Positions 23,736-31,735 of a stretch of 53,646 bases of DNA are shown piece after piece. The position numbers and the translations under genes were made by a program. The first letter of the stretch is position 1; each line of letters opens with the position of its first letter. The DNA is taken from assembly GCA_001189075.1 (NCBI GenBank), contig LFCN01000004.1, forward strand, positions 1 to 53,646, read 5' to 3'. Source of the stretch: Parcubacteria bacterium C7867-004 (GTDB lineage: Bacteria > Patescibacteria > Paceibacteria > UBA9973 > UBA2103). The notes beneath the pieces were generated by a model. That model searched no databases. It had not been told where the DNA came from and worked only from the letters and a program-made list of their open reading frames with translations.

Positions 23736-24850
23736 ATCTCTGGTACATAGCCAACGTTCGTCTCCCGACGACACGTGCTCACGGCATACAGATACTGAAG
23801 ACCTGTGAGGCGTTCGCGCGCGCAGGAGTTGAGGTCACGCTCGTCGTTCCAGATAAGCGCAATCACACGGGAGAGACCAGTGATCCTTTCGCGTATTATG
23901 GCGTTCAGCCGGATTTCCGTATCATCCGCGTGCCGTCGCTCGACCTGCTCGGAACGAGCACCTCGTTCGGCGGTCTGTTCTTTATCCTTGATTTCGTTTC
24001 ATTTCTTATCTCGCTTACATTACGATGCCGGGTACCCGCTGACGCGATCATATATACTCGTGATCCCGTGCTGTTCCTGCCGTTCCTGGGTGCCAAGCGA
24101 CGTGCGGCGGAGATCCATGGTATCGCGAACAATGCGCTCTTCTTCCCGCTCCTGAAGACGGCAACCGATGTCTTCGCACTGACGAGTCTTCTCAAAGAGG
24201 ATCTCGCAGTGAACGGCATCCAGATAGAACGTATCTCCGTCGCGCCCGACGGTATCGACCTCGAGGAGTTTGCACACCCTGCGCCCGCAGAGAATGTACG
24301 AACGCGTCTCGGTATCGATGAAGACGCGAAGGTCGCGCTCTACATCGGACGTCTTGACGGTTGGAAGGGAGTCGATACGCTCCTCGCCGCCGCCCGGCTT
24401 TTGCCGGACTCGATACGGGTAGTGATAATCGGAGGACAGGAAGAAGAGGTCGCGCGGCTACAAAGTGAGAATCCGCGCGTTCTGTTTCTCGGCGGAAGGC
24501 CGTATCGTGAACTCGCTGATAATCAGCAAGCAGCGGATGTGCTCATCCTCCCGAACACCGCCAAGGAATCGGTCTCAGCGAGGCACACTTCTCCACTCAA
24601 ACTCTTCTCGTACATGACGTCAGGAAAACCAATCGTTGCGTCAGATCTTCCGTCACTGCGGGAAGTACTGTCGGACGTGGATGCGTACTTCGTCGCTCCC
24701 GACAATGCGCAGGCGCTGGCAAGCGGCATCGAAGAGGCGCTCAGCAATCCTGAAGAAGCGGGTGAACGTGCGGCATCCGCGCAGGCGAAGGTGCGAGCGT
24801 ACGCCTGGAGTCATCGAGCGAATACGATACTGGAGCGGCTCCGGTCCTAG
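23732..24850 (+). CDS. GT4 family glycosyltransferase
   Basis: A 372-residue GT-B protein with N-terminal NLWYIANVRLPTTRAHGIQI and donor domain ALYIGRLDGWKGVDTLL. Near the EX7E site the sequence reads SPLKLFSYMTSGKPIVASD, where homologues have SPLKLFEYM; the second Glu is therefore Ser. This loss may be compensated or reflect another donor. It begins in an ATGA overlap with the CapE-like gene. Confidence 0.85.
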   Translation: MNLWYIANVRLPTTRAHGIQILKTCEAFARAGVEVTLVVPDKRNHTGETSDPFAYYGVQPDFRIIRVPSLDLLGTSTSFGGLFFILDFVSFLISLTLRCRVPADAIIYTRDPVLFLPFLGAKRRAAEIHGIANNALFFPLLKTATDVFALTSLLKEDLAVNGIQIERISVAPDGIDLEEFAHPAPAENVRTRLGIDEDAKVALYIGRLDGWKGVDTLLAAARLLPDSIRVVIIGGQEEEVARLQSENPRVLFLGGRPYRELADNQQAADVLILPNTAKESVSARHTSPLKLFSYMTSGKPIVASDLPSLREVLSDVDAYFVAPDNAQALASGIEEALSNPEEAGERAASAQAKVRAYAWSHRANTILERLRS

Positions 24851-24853
24851 TGG

Positions 24854-24859
24854 TATCCT
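24854..24859 (+). promoter_or_regulatory. -10 box, leaderless 24867 gene
   Basis: TATCCT ends 7 nt before the ATG at 24867. Confidence 0.6.
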
Positions 24860-24866
24860 TTGGCGC

Positions 24867-25562
24867 ATGAAGAACCTGTTTTATGTGGCGCTCGCGTCGA
24901 CAAAGACCATCGCGAAACTTGTGCTTAATCGCGGCGTCCTGCGTTCCTATGGCCACCAGGGAGAGGACGCGGTCCTCCAGGGAATGCTCAAGTGGGTGAA
25001 GAAGGGAACGTATGTAGATGTCGGTGCATATCATCCGGTGCTCTACTCCAACACCTATGCGTTCTATCAGAAAGGATGGCGTGGCATCGTCATCGACCCG
25101 AACATCGACATGAGGCCGCTCTATACCCTGATGCGACCTGCTGATCGATTCATTCATGCAGCGGTAGGGGAACGGGCAGAGGAACGTCCGTACTACATGT
25201 TCGATGACGGCGCCTATAACAGCTTCGACGAAGGACGTGCGCGCAGTTGGAAGGCGACTCGGGGTCTTGAGATACGCGAGACGCGCATGGTGGCATTCAA
25301 GCCACTCTCTCAGATACTTTCCGAGCAGGGTATCAAGAGCATCGATTTCCTTAACATCGACGTTGAAGGATTCGACTTCGAAGTGCTGAAGACGCATGAC
25401 TGGTCCATTCCTACTCGCGTCATCGCCATCGAAGACGAGACCTTCAATCCTGACCAGCCTCGGGAGAATGCGATCTACGCGTATCTCCATGAGAAGGGAT
25501 ACATTCTTGCCGGCCTCGCAGGTCTCACGCTTCTGTTCGAGAAGCCGAAAACAACCGCATGA
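24867..25562 (+). CDS. FkbM-family methyltransferase
   Basis: A 231-residue protein with the FkbM pattern: HQGEDAVLQGML, the SAM-binding TYVDVGAYHPVLYSNTYAF, GIVIDPN, FDDGAYNSF, and IDFLNIDVEGFDFEVLK. FkbM enzymes O-methylate sugars and other hydroxyls, often within surface-polysaccharide loci. The N-terminus is a short hydrophobic helix. The gene ends in an ATGA overlap with a second methyltransferase. Confidence 0.87.
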   Translation: MKNLFYVALASTKTIAKLVLNRGVLRSYGHQGEDAVLQGMLKWVKKGTYVDVGAYHPVLYSNTYAFYQKGWRGIVIDPNIDMRPLYTLMRPADRFIHAAVGERAEERPYYMFDDGAYNSFDEGRARSWKATRGLEIRETRMVAFKPLSQILSEQGIKSIDFLNIDVEGFDFEVLKTHDWSIPTRVIAIEDETFNPDQPRENAIYAYLHEKGYILAGLAGLTLLFEKPKTTA

Positions 25563-26218
25563 GATCGAGAGACGAGATGATGGTGGCAGAGGTAGCGAAG
25601 CGTCCGCACGCGCGCATTCTCGATATCGGGTACGCGCAGTATCCGATTCCGGAGCTTATGGACCTGGGTGGGGAAGTATATGGCGTGGACCTGGTCGAAT
25701 GGCCGAGCCCGTACACCAAGACGTTCATCTGTGACCTTAATACCGATACACTCCCGTTCGAAGACGGAAGCATCGATGCGGTGACCATGGGCTGCACGCT
25801 CGCGCACCTCGCAAAGCCCCTCAAGCTCCTCGCGGACATACACCGCGTGCTCGCTCCCGGTGGTGTCCTGGTTCTTACGTCGCCGAATCCCCATTACTAC
25901 TGGGAGAACGTGTTGAATATTTTTTACAATCGTTTCAAGAAGCGCGTCTCGAAATCGAAGCACATAGAGCATTTCTTTGAGTTCACGCGCTATACGATGC
26001 GCACGAGCCTCGAGCGGACCGGGTTCACGCTCGTGAAGGAGCTTGGTTCGACGTTCCACCTGGTTAAGTTCGGTTGGAAGTTCGATGTCGAGAAGTATCC
26101 TGCGCTCGCGTTCGAGATTATCTATGTTGCCGAGAAAACAGGAGAACCTGACCCGTATACCATCATTGAGGACGCGAATGGCGATGCCATCAAGCTCACG
26201 ACCGATCTATTCAGCTGA
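25559..26218 (+). CDS. class I SAM-dependent methyltransferase
   Basis: A 219-residue protein with a motif I variant ARILDIGYAQYPIPEL, acidic VYGVDLVEWP, LPFEDGSIDAVTMGCTLAHL and VLAPGGVLVLTSPNP. The usual GxGxG is degenerate (DIGYAQYP), so SAM binding may be altered. Its 3' end overlaps the convergent flippase gene by 12 nt. Confidence 0.8.
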   Translation: MRSRDEMMVAEVAKRPHARILDIGYAQYPIPELMDLGGEVYGVDLVEWPSPYTKTFICDLNTDTLPFEDGSIDAVTMGCTLAHLAKPLKLLADIHRVLAPGGVLVLTSPNPHYYWENVLNIFYNRFKKRVSKSKHIEHFFEFTRYTMRTSLERTGFTLVKELGSTFHLVKFGWKFDVEKYPALAFEIIYVAEKTGEPDPYTIIEDANGDAIKLTTDLFS

Positions 26219-27502
26219 TGCCAGCATGCGGCTTTCTCTCCACCCGTAGGTGGTTACGAGTATCCCTGCGAGCACGAAGCTCCATGCGCGCCCCGTAATG
26301 CGGGCGATGACCGTACCGAGAAGGCCGAAGAGGCTCGTAAGGACAATGAGTGCGAGTATCTGGAATACCGGTGACAGGACGTTGAATATATAGAGCTCAC
26401 GCTTGGCCTTATGTGCTTGCAACAGAGTAACGGCGAGCGTATTGCCGGTTGGTATGAGTGCGAGTGCGAATATCTGGGAATAGAGAACTGCCTCCTGGTA
26501 TTGCGGGAACAGGATAGAGAACGCGAACGGAGCGATAATCGCGTAGGCAATCGCGACAATCGTAAGAAGCCCCGTGAATCCCCAGAAGCGGTACCAGAAG
26601 GTCTTTTGGATCTCTCGGAACGGACGCTCGACGAACTTCGGGAAGGCGAGCGTCGAGACGCTGCCGAATACGTTTTTCACCTGCTCGGGAAGCGCAGTCG
26701 CGAGTGCGTAGACGGCGAGCTGCACGGCGCCGAGATAATGGAAGACAACGATCTTGTCGACCTGCTGGGCGATGGTCGACAGCAGGTTCATTGCGCTGAA
26801 GTGCCAACCAAGATTCTTGTACTCAGGATCGGGCTCTCGGTTAGGTCGTTCTCGAACGAGTATAAATACCGAGATGAGGAGTCCGGTGAGTACGGTCGAG
26901 GCGAGATAACTGAAGAGGAGCGTCAGCGGTTCCTTGCTTACAAACATTGTCGCAAGCAGTGCGAGCGCGGGAACGATCGAGAAGACTATCCCGCAGAATG
27001 CGACCGACCTGAATTTCTTCTTTCCGTTGAAGTACGCGCTCCATAGGTACGCCGCCTGCATCAGGGGACCAAGCATCGCGATGATGAGTAATCCGTAGCC
27101 GAGCTCAACGTTGCCCTGGATGAAGTAATAGCCGCTCGTACCGAGCGCGAGAACGGAAAGGGGAAGCGCGAAACGGATGCTGTACCCGAACGAGGAGCGG
27201 AACGCTCCTTCTTTCCCACGCGCAACCGCGCGCGAAATCGCAGAAGGGAGGCCCGTCATCGTGAACGCGGTCAGTACCCAGAACAGGGCGAGGAGGAAGC
27301 GGTAGGTGCCGTAGACCTCTTTCGGAAGGAACTGCGCGAACGCTATCGAAAGGAGGAGGGCAGCGATAGCACCCACCGCTTCATCAAGGGTGAGCCAGAA
27401 GCCTCCTCGGGTCAGGTAGCTCATATCGGTCTTGGTATAGCGCTCAAGGGGGCGCAATAGGTCCTGGAGGCGCTCTCGGAAGGGTTGGCGCTTGGGAGGC
27501 AT
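26207..27502 (-). CDS. Wzx-like polysaccharide flippase
   Basis: A 431-residue membrane protein with about 12-14 hydrophobic helices, of the MATE/MOP superfamily polysaccharide transporter type. Landmarks are the N-terminal TRGGFWLTLDEAVGAIAAL, FLPKEVYGTYRFLLAL, TGLPSAISRAVARGKEGAF, QQVDKIVVFHYLGAVQLAVY and ALIPTGNTL. Such proteins flip lipid-linked oligosaccharides across the cytoplasmic membrane. The start at 27502 lies 10 nt after a TACCAT -10 box shared with a divergent gene; an upstream in-frame codon at 27592 would run into that promoter. Confidence 0.87.
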   Translation of the reverse strand: MPPKRQPFRERLQDLLRPLERYTKTDMSYLTRGGFWLTLDEAVGAIAALLLSIAFAQFLPKEVYGTYRFLLALFWVLTAFTMTGLPSAISRAVARGKEGAFRSSFGYSIRFALPLSVLALGTSGYYFIQGNVELGYGLLIIAMLGPLMQAAYLWSAYFNGKKKFRSVAFCGIVFSIVPALALLATMFVSKEPLTLLFSYLASTVLTGLLISVFILVRERPNREPDPEYKNLGWHFSAMNLLSTIAQQVDKIVVFHYLGAVQLAVYALATALPEQVKNVFGSVSTLAFPKFVERPFREIQKTFWYRFWGFTGLLTIVAIAYAIIAPFAFSILFPQYQEAVLYSQIFALALIPTGNTLAVTLLQAHKAKRELYIFNVLSPVFQILALIVLTSLFGLLGTVIARITGRAWSFVLAGILVTTYGWRESRMLASAE

Positions 27503-27512
27503 AGGTAGGCGT

Positions 27513-27522
27513 ATGGTACCAT
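27513..27522. promoter_or_regulatory. palindromic divergent -10 element
   Basis: The perfect palindrome ATGGTACCAT supplies TACCAT on both strands. On the plus strand it ends 9 nt before the ATG at 27532; on the minus strand it ends 10 nt before the ATG at 27502. Both genes would be leaderless and would compete for the same melting region. Confidence 0.65.
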
Positions 27523-27531
27523 TCCGGCACG

Positions 27532-28314
27532 ATGGCTTATACCGAGGCAACTTCAAGGGCGTACGTGGAGGAGCGCTTTCCACGTGCCTCAAAGGGGGAA
27601 CGCGAAAAGATAATTCAGGATTGGCTTACGAAACCGAAGCAGTCCATTGGTATCGCGAATGACTTTGAGTCCCGCATCAAGCCGGTTGCGGGACTTCGGA
27701 TACTCGACGCAGGCTCAGGTAATGGCGGCATTGGCATTGCGTTCGCCGCGAAGGGCGCAATAGTCGAGGGTGTCGACATAGAGGAGGAGCTCGTGCAGAT
27801 TGCCAAAGACGAAGCCGCCGCGATTGGATCATCTGCGTCTTTCCGGTACTACGAAGGAACGACGCTTCCGTTTCCCGACGAATCCTTCGACGCAGCACTT
27901 TCCGTAAGCGTGATCGAGCATGTCACCGATCCGGTGCGCTATTTCTCCGAGATACTGCGTGTCACAAAGACGGGAGGCGTCCTCTACCTCGCGTTCCCGA
28001 ATCGTCTTTCGCTACAAGAGACGCATACCGGACTCTGGGGATTGACGTATCTTCCACTTCCGCTCGCGCGTATCTATGCGCGTGTCGCACGCCATAACCC
28101 TATCGAGGATAACAATCTTCATTTCTATACGTACTGGAATATGCGTCGACTGCTTGGTGCCGCTCGCGCAGGGAATCGTACCTGGAGCATCCGGGAAGAG
28201 AAAGGAAGGAGCACTAATCCGCTCATGAAAGGAGCCAAGAAGGCGCTCGCAATGTTTGGTATTCCGCATCAGGCGCTCCTGCCGCACGTGATGCTCGTGG
28301 TTGAAGCGGATTAA
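27532..28314 (+). CDS. class I SAM-dependent methyltransferase
   Basis: A 260-residue methyltransferase: LRILDAGSGNGGIGIAFA (motif I), VEGVDIEEELVQIA, LPFPDESFDAALSVSVIEH and EILRVTKTGGVLYLAFP. This is the type 11/23 pattern seen in glycan-modification loci. The C-terminal 100 residues form a small cap with aromatic residues that could bind a lipid- or glycan-linked acceptor. It is divergent from the flippase gene, and its stop shares TTAA with the convergent GT39-type gene. Confidence 0.83.
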   Translation: MAYTEATSRAYVEERFPRASKGEREKIIQDWLTKPKQSIGIANDFESRIKPVAGLRILDAGSGNGGIGIAFAAKGAIVEGVDIEEELVQIAKDEAAAIGSSASFRYYEGTTLPFPDESFDAALSVSVIEHVTDPVRYFSEILRVTKTGGVLYLAFPNRLSLQETHTGLWGLTYLPLPLARIYARVARHNPIEDNNLHFYTYWNMRRLLGAARAGNRTWSIREEKGRSTNPLMKGAKKALAMFGIPHQALLPHVMLVVEAD

Positions 28315-29705
28315 GAGCCGGTCGCCAACAGCTTCCTCCCGTTCTTCTTGTTTTCCCAGAACAGATTGAGCGTTGCCGCAGCGCCGATGAGGATCAGCGG
28401 CTCGATCGGCATTCTATAGCGGGCATGCGCTATGGGGCCGGTAACGAGCGCAAAGTAGAGCATGATGGAGAAGAACATCCAGGCGAGACGGCGATTCTTT
28501 GAGTACCAGAGACCAAGAAGTACGAGCAGCGTAGTGAACGCCCAGAATGCGTTTTCGACCAGTGTCCATCCGTGGTTCTTAAGCACAATCAGAAGCGTGG
28601 GGAAGGAGAACGGATGAAGCGCTTTGAGCAATGAGGGTTCCGGTGCCGGGTCGAACTCCGGAAGCATGAGATAGACGAAACGATCGTAGTTGCCTGCGCC
28701 GCTCGCGGTGAAGAACGGAATGAACGTACTCAGATGAAAGAGCGTGTAGCTGAATGGGTGCTCGAGGATAACCTCCACCGCGACTTTTTTGAGGACTTCC
28801 GAGTACTTGGGATCGAGCGGTACCGGGCCGTGCGGGATGCCCGCCCTATCTTGAAGTGCATAGCGCGCCTCGATATTCGGGATACCGTTATACGCTTCAT
28901 AGAATTGCGTCGCGTTATGACGGAAGAGCTGGAACGCGCTCGTTGATGCAAACTGCAAGGAGCCGAGCACGTGGTTGTTACGTAGGCACCAGGGAGCGAG
29001 TACTGCGGCGAACGTAAGCACCATAAGCACCGCAGCAATAGCGTATTTCCGTGAGAACTCTTTCCACGGAAGAAATACCAGGAAGTAGGCCGGGATGAAG
29101 AAAGGAAGGATGTAGAGAGCAGCAGGCTTGATATAGGCGGCGGCTCCGAGGATGGCCCCGGTGAGTACCCATCGAGCGTAGATATTCTTCATCGACGAGA
29201 AGAAAAATACGTACAGTGCGCTGACGAACACAAACATGAACAGCGTTTCGTTCATGATCGTCGCTACCGAAAGGAGTGTGGTGGGAAGCACTATATAGAG
29301 AACAGTCGTTGCGAGCGCCCAGGATTCAGGAATGACGCGCTTTGCCATCCGGAAGATGAGGACCGCCGTGAGGAAGAGCAGCAGAAGCTGTGCGATGAGT
29401 ACGGGGTAGAAATCCCCGAATAGTGCATAGAATGGAGCGAGGAATGCCGGATACCCGGGCGTGCGCCACATATCGGGCGTGAGCGTTGAGGTGGTGCTCA
29501 TCGAGAATACCTGGTGATCGATCAGGTTCACCGTAAGTGTGGCGAACTCGCCCGACATCGTGCCGCTCTGTGTAGGGTACTCACGGGCCATTCTCGTGTC
29601 CGAAGTCTCCGCTACGTGCGTGAGGTACGCGATGCTTGCGCCTCCGGCGATGACGGTGATGATGAAGAGAATCGCGTACGGACGGTATCGGCGCTGCATA
29701 GGCAT
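28311..29705 (-). CDS. GT39/ArnT-like membrane glycosyltransferase
   Basis: A 464-residue multi-span protein with about 10-12 transmembrane helices. Between helix 1 and 2 it has an acidic extracytoplasmic loop, and further on it shows MWRTPGYPAFLAPFYALFG, typical of the GT39/PMT and ArnT-related membrane transferases that use polyprenyl-phosphate sugars. The ATG at 29705 is chosen because it overlaps the stop of the upstream GT2 gene (TAATG). A polyprenyl-phosphate-sugar synthase next to such an enzyme is a well-known functional pair, so this gene probably transfers the sugar made by its neighbour to a glycan or protein outside. Confidence 0.82.
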   Translation of the reverse strand: MPMQRRYRPYAILFIITVIAGGASIAYLTHVAETSDTRMAREYPTQSGTMSGEFATLTVNLIDHQVFSMSTTSTLTPDMWRTPGYPAFLAPFYALFGDFYPVLIAQLLLLFLTAVLIFRMAKRVIPESWALATTVLYIVLPTTLLSVATIMNETLFMFVFVSALYVFFFSSMKNIYARWVLTGAILGAAAYIKPAALYILPFFIPAYFLVFLPWKEFSRKYAIAAVLMVLTFAAVLAPWCLRNNHVLGSLQFASTSAFQLFRHNATQFYEAYNGIPNIEARYALQDRAGIPHGPVPLDPKYSEVLKKVAVEVILEHPFSYTLFHLSTFIPFFTASGAGNYDRFVYLMLPEFDPAPEPSLLKALHPFSFPTLLIVLKNHGWTLVENAFWAFTTLLVLLGLWYSKNRRLAWMFFSIMLYFALVTGPIAHARYRMPIEPLILIGAAATLNLFWENKKNGRKLLATGS

Positions 29706-30391
29706 TAATCGGTGAAGCGATACTTTATAACGGTCCACAGTATCTTGAACCCATCCCGCCAGTTTATCTTCTTCCCGGCTGCGTAGTCGCGCGGATAGTA
29801 GCGTATGGGGATATGCGTCACGCGGTATCCGTTCTTAAGGAGCTTGCAGACCAGCTCGTGCTCATACGCGAAGTCATGGGTACGTACTGGGGTAGCCGCG
29901 ACTGCCTCCTTTGTGAACACTTTATAGCCGCCGGTATATTCTGGAGCTTTGCCGCCGTGAAGCACGTTCGTCGCGATAGTTATGGCGGCGTTTCCAAGAA
30001 GATAGGGAATGCTCCAGAGGTATTTCCCGTTCCCGGTGGGTCGACGCACGCCGACGAGCGCATCTGCCGTACCCTCGATGAACGGCTGGAGAAGAAGGGG
30101 ATAGTCTTTTGGGTCGTACTCGAGATCCGCGTCCTGGATCAAGAGGATATCGCCTGTAGCCTCTCTGAATCCCGTACGCACCGCGGCACCCTTACCGGGT
30201 CGGGATTCTTGCAGTACCCGTACGCCGTCTATGCTGTTCGCAATGGAAAACGTCGCATCGGTCGAATTGTTATCGACCACGATGATCTCTACCTCTTGCG
30301 GCGAGAGGTCGACTGCCTGCACCTTTCGGACTATCTCGGCGAGCGTGGACTCCTCGTTGTAGGCGGGGATGACGATGGATACTTTCTTCAT
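29705..30391 (-). CDS. GT2 polyprenyl-phosphate sugar synthase-like
   Basis: A 228-residue GT-A enzyme resembling dolichyl/undecaprenyl-phosphate mannose or glucose synthases: VSIVIPAYNEESTLAEIV, IIVVDNNSTDAT, GKGAAVRTGFREATGD, LLIQDADLEYDPKDYP (DxD) and TGGYKVFTKEAV. No C-terminal membrane anchor is visible. It heads a two-gene minus-strand operon with the GT39-type gene. No TAnnnT box stands at the expected distance upstream of its ATG, one of the few exceptions. Confidence 0.87.
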   Translation of the reverse strand: MKKVSIVIPAYNEESTLAEIVRKVQAVDLSPQEVEIIVVDNNSTDATFSIANSIDGVRVLQESRPGKGAAVRTGFREATGDILLIQDADLEYDPKDYPLLLQPFIEGTADALVGVRRPTGNGKYLWSIPYLLGNAAITIATNVLHGGKAPEYTGGYKVFTKEAVAATPVRTHDFAYEHELVCKLLKNGYRVTHIPIRYYPRDYAAGKKINWRDGFKILWTVIKYRFTD

Positions 30392-30407
30392 GGAATGTCA
30401 GCGAAAA

Positions 30408-30436
30408 TTGACTTTGTGTAGGATATATTCTTTAAT
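30408..30436 (+). promoter_or_regulatory. sigma70-type promoter for 30485 gene
   Basis: TTGACT (30408-30413), 17-bp spacer, TTTAAT (30431-30436). It predicts a leader of about 40 nt that contains an SD and a short overlapping ATG frame (30466-30495). Confidence 0.65.
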
Positions 30437-30470
30437 GAATGCCGCTGTTCCCATTCAACATAGGTATGAG

Positions 30471-30480
30471 AAAGGAAGGA
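30471..30480 (+). promoter_or_regulatory. Shine-Dalgarno deciding TTG start
   Basis: AAAGGAAGGA lies 4 nt before the TTG at 30485. It resembles the AAAGGAGGTG before the TTG gene at 4879. Confidence 0.6.
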
Positions 30481-30484
30481 CTCC

Positions 30485-31021
30485 TTGAAAGGTAGCATCA
30501 TATTTGCGCTGCACAAAAGCCCGTATCCGAAAAGGAAGGGGCCCTCGCACTGGGCTGACTGGTATCGAGGGTGCTTGAAGGCCGTCGATATCCAGCGCGT
30601 GCTCGACGCGAGCGGCGTTACGTCGGAAATGCTCGTTCTCACCGACGCGCAGTACAAGGGCGGTCTCCACGAGGTCGACTATTATACTGCCGCATTCGAT
30701 GAGCTCGGTGCGCACAACGTTCGTGTCATCCGCAAGTGCTACGAGACGGTGCGGCAGATCGAGATGGCCTTGCAGATCTCGCAGAACGAAGACAAGGACC
30801 TTATCGTCATTTCGACGTGGGTCCACTATCTCCGCGTGTGCTGGCTGCTTCGTGGATCAGGTGCCACGCACCGCATCGCCTTCGGCATCCCGAATCTCCA
30901 GTACGCTATTGCCGACGTCATCCTGACGTTTGCGTTCCCGGTGATCGACCTGGTCCCCGGTGGCCGCGAACGGTTCGTGGCGTATGCCGAGGACAAGAGG
31001 TTCAAAGGCGAGTACCAGTAA
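30485..31021 (+). CDS. DUF218/YdcF-like hypothetical protein
   Basis: The protein has 178 residues and I do not recognise it firmly. The order of elements (SIIFALHKS, then AVDIQRVLDASGVTSEMLVL, a central VIRKCYETVRQIEMAL, then DLIVISTWVHYLRVCWLL) resembles the DUF218/YdcF-ElyC fold, in which a late strand is followed by an H-x-x-R motif; here HYLR fits. The TTG start is chosen from the SD. It forms a single-gene unit with its own promoter and terminator inside the glycan locus. A role in envelope glycan metabolism would fit DUF218 proteins but is inferred. Confidence 0.6.
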   Translation: MKGSIIFALHKSPYPKRKGPSHWADWYRGCLKAVDIQRVLDASGVTSEMLVLTDAQYKGGLHEVDYYTAAFDELGAHNVRVIRKCYETVRQIEMALQISQNEDKDLIVISTWVHYLRVCWLLRGSGATHRIAFGIPNLQYAIADVILTFAFPVIDLVPGGRERFVAYAEDKRFKGEYQ

Positions 31022-31027
31022 ACAAGG

Positions 31028-31065
31028 GACCTGGCGCCTTCGAGCGGCACCGGGTCTTTCTTTTT
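31028..31065 (+). terminator. intrinsic terminator
   Basis: GACCTGGCGCC (31028-31038) pairs with GGCACCGGGTC (31046-31056) with one mismatch, followed by TTTCTTTTT. Confidence 0.85.
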
Positions 31066-31082
31066 GTACATGAATTTTGCGT

Positions 31083-31088
31083 TATACT
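31083..31088 (+). promoter_or_regulatory. -10 box, leaderless 31097 gene
   Basis: TATACT ends 8 nt before the ATG at 31097. Confidence 0.65.
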
Positions 31089-31096
31089 TGCCCCTA

Positions 31097-31720
31097 ATGC
31101 AGTCCATCTTCAAGCAAGCAATCGATGCCGAGACCATTCGATCGATAAATGAGGCCGTGGATGCGGCGAGCGACGGCGAGAGCTTCGAGATGCTCATTCC
31201 GCCTAAGACGACAGCGTTTCTCGCTCCGTTCAAGACCACCCTGAACCAGCAGTGCAACGCTATCAATTGGGATGCGGATTCCTTTGTGGTCACACGCACC
31301 ACAACCGAGAAGGGGAACCGCGCGGCCCAGTGCTTCCATTTTGATAATTTCCGTAAGACGACCCTCATCGTGCTGAAGTCAGGCGACGCTGCGCTGAATG
31401 GCGATATCCTGATACGGAACGGTCTGCGGAAGTCACCGAAGTCGCTCTGGCCGACCATGGTCACTAAAATCTTCTGGACAAACCCGGTAACCTGGGCGTT
31501 TCTGCGCATACCGTTCATACGGGATCGATTCTTTACGCGCGTCCCGCTCGTTGCGGGCGACGTCATGGTGTTCGACGGCAGCACGACGTATCACGGCAAT
31601 CTACCGCTCTCTGCCGGCGTGCGCCGCAGCATCCTGATTCACGAGGATCCGCTTTTCAAGGATGCCTTTATCACGAAGCTGTTCCATCGTCTCTGTACGA
31701 TGATCTTCTATAAGACGTAG
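31097..31720 (+). CDS. putative Fe(II)/2-oxoglutarate oxygenase
   Basis: A 207-residue protein. FHFDNFRKTTLIVLKSG contains an HxD pair, and further on LVAGDVMVFDGSTTYHGN supplies a distal His and RRSILIHED an Arg. This HxD...H...R order with the GDVMVFD strand is the signature of double-stranded beta-helix Fe(II)/2-oxoglutarate dioxygenases (PhyH-like). The match is by pattern only. In this context it could hydroxylate a sugar or lipid of the glycan. The start at 31097 follows TATACT; an upstream in-frame start at 31064 would contain the promoter. Confidence 0.6.
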   Translation: MQSIFKQAIDAETIRSINEAVDAASDGESFEMLIPPKTTAFLAPFKTTLNQQCNAINWDADSFVVTRTTTEKGNRAAQCFHFDNFRKTTLIVLKSGDAALNGDILIRNGLRKSPKSLWPTMVTKIFWTNPVTWAFLRIPFIRDRFFTRVPLVAGDVMVFDGSTTYHGNLPLSAGVRRSILIHEDPLFKDAFITKLFHRLCTMIFYKT

Positions 31721-31735
31721 GATGCGTTTCCTGTC

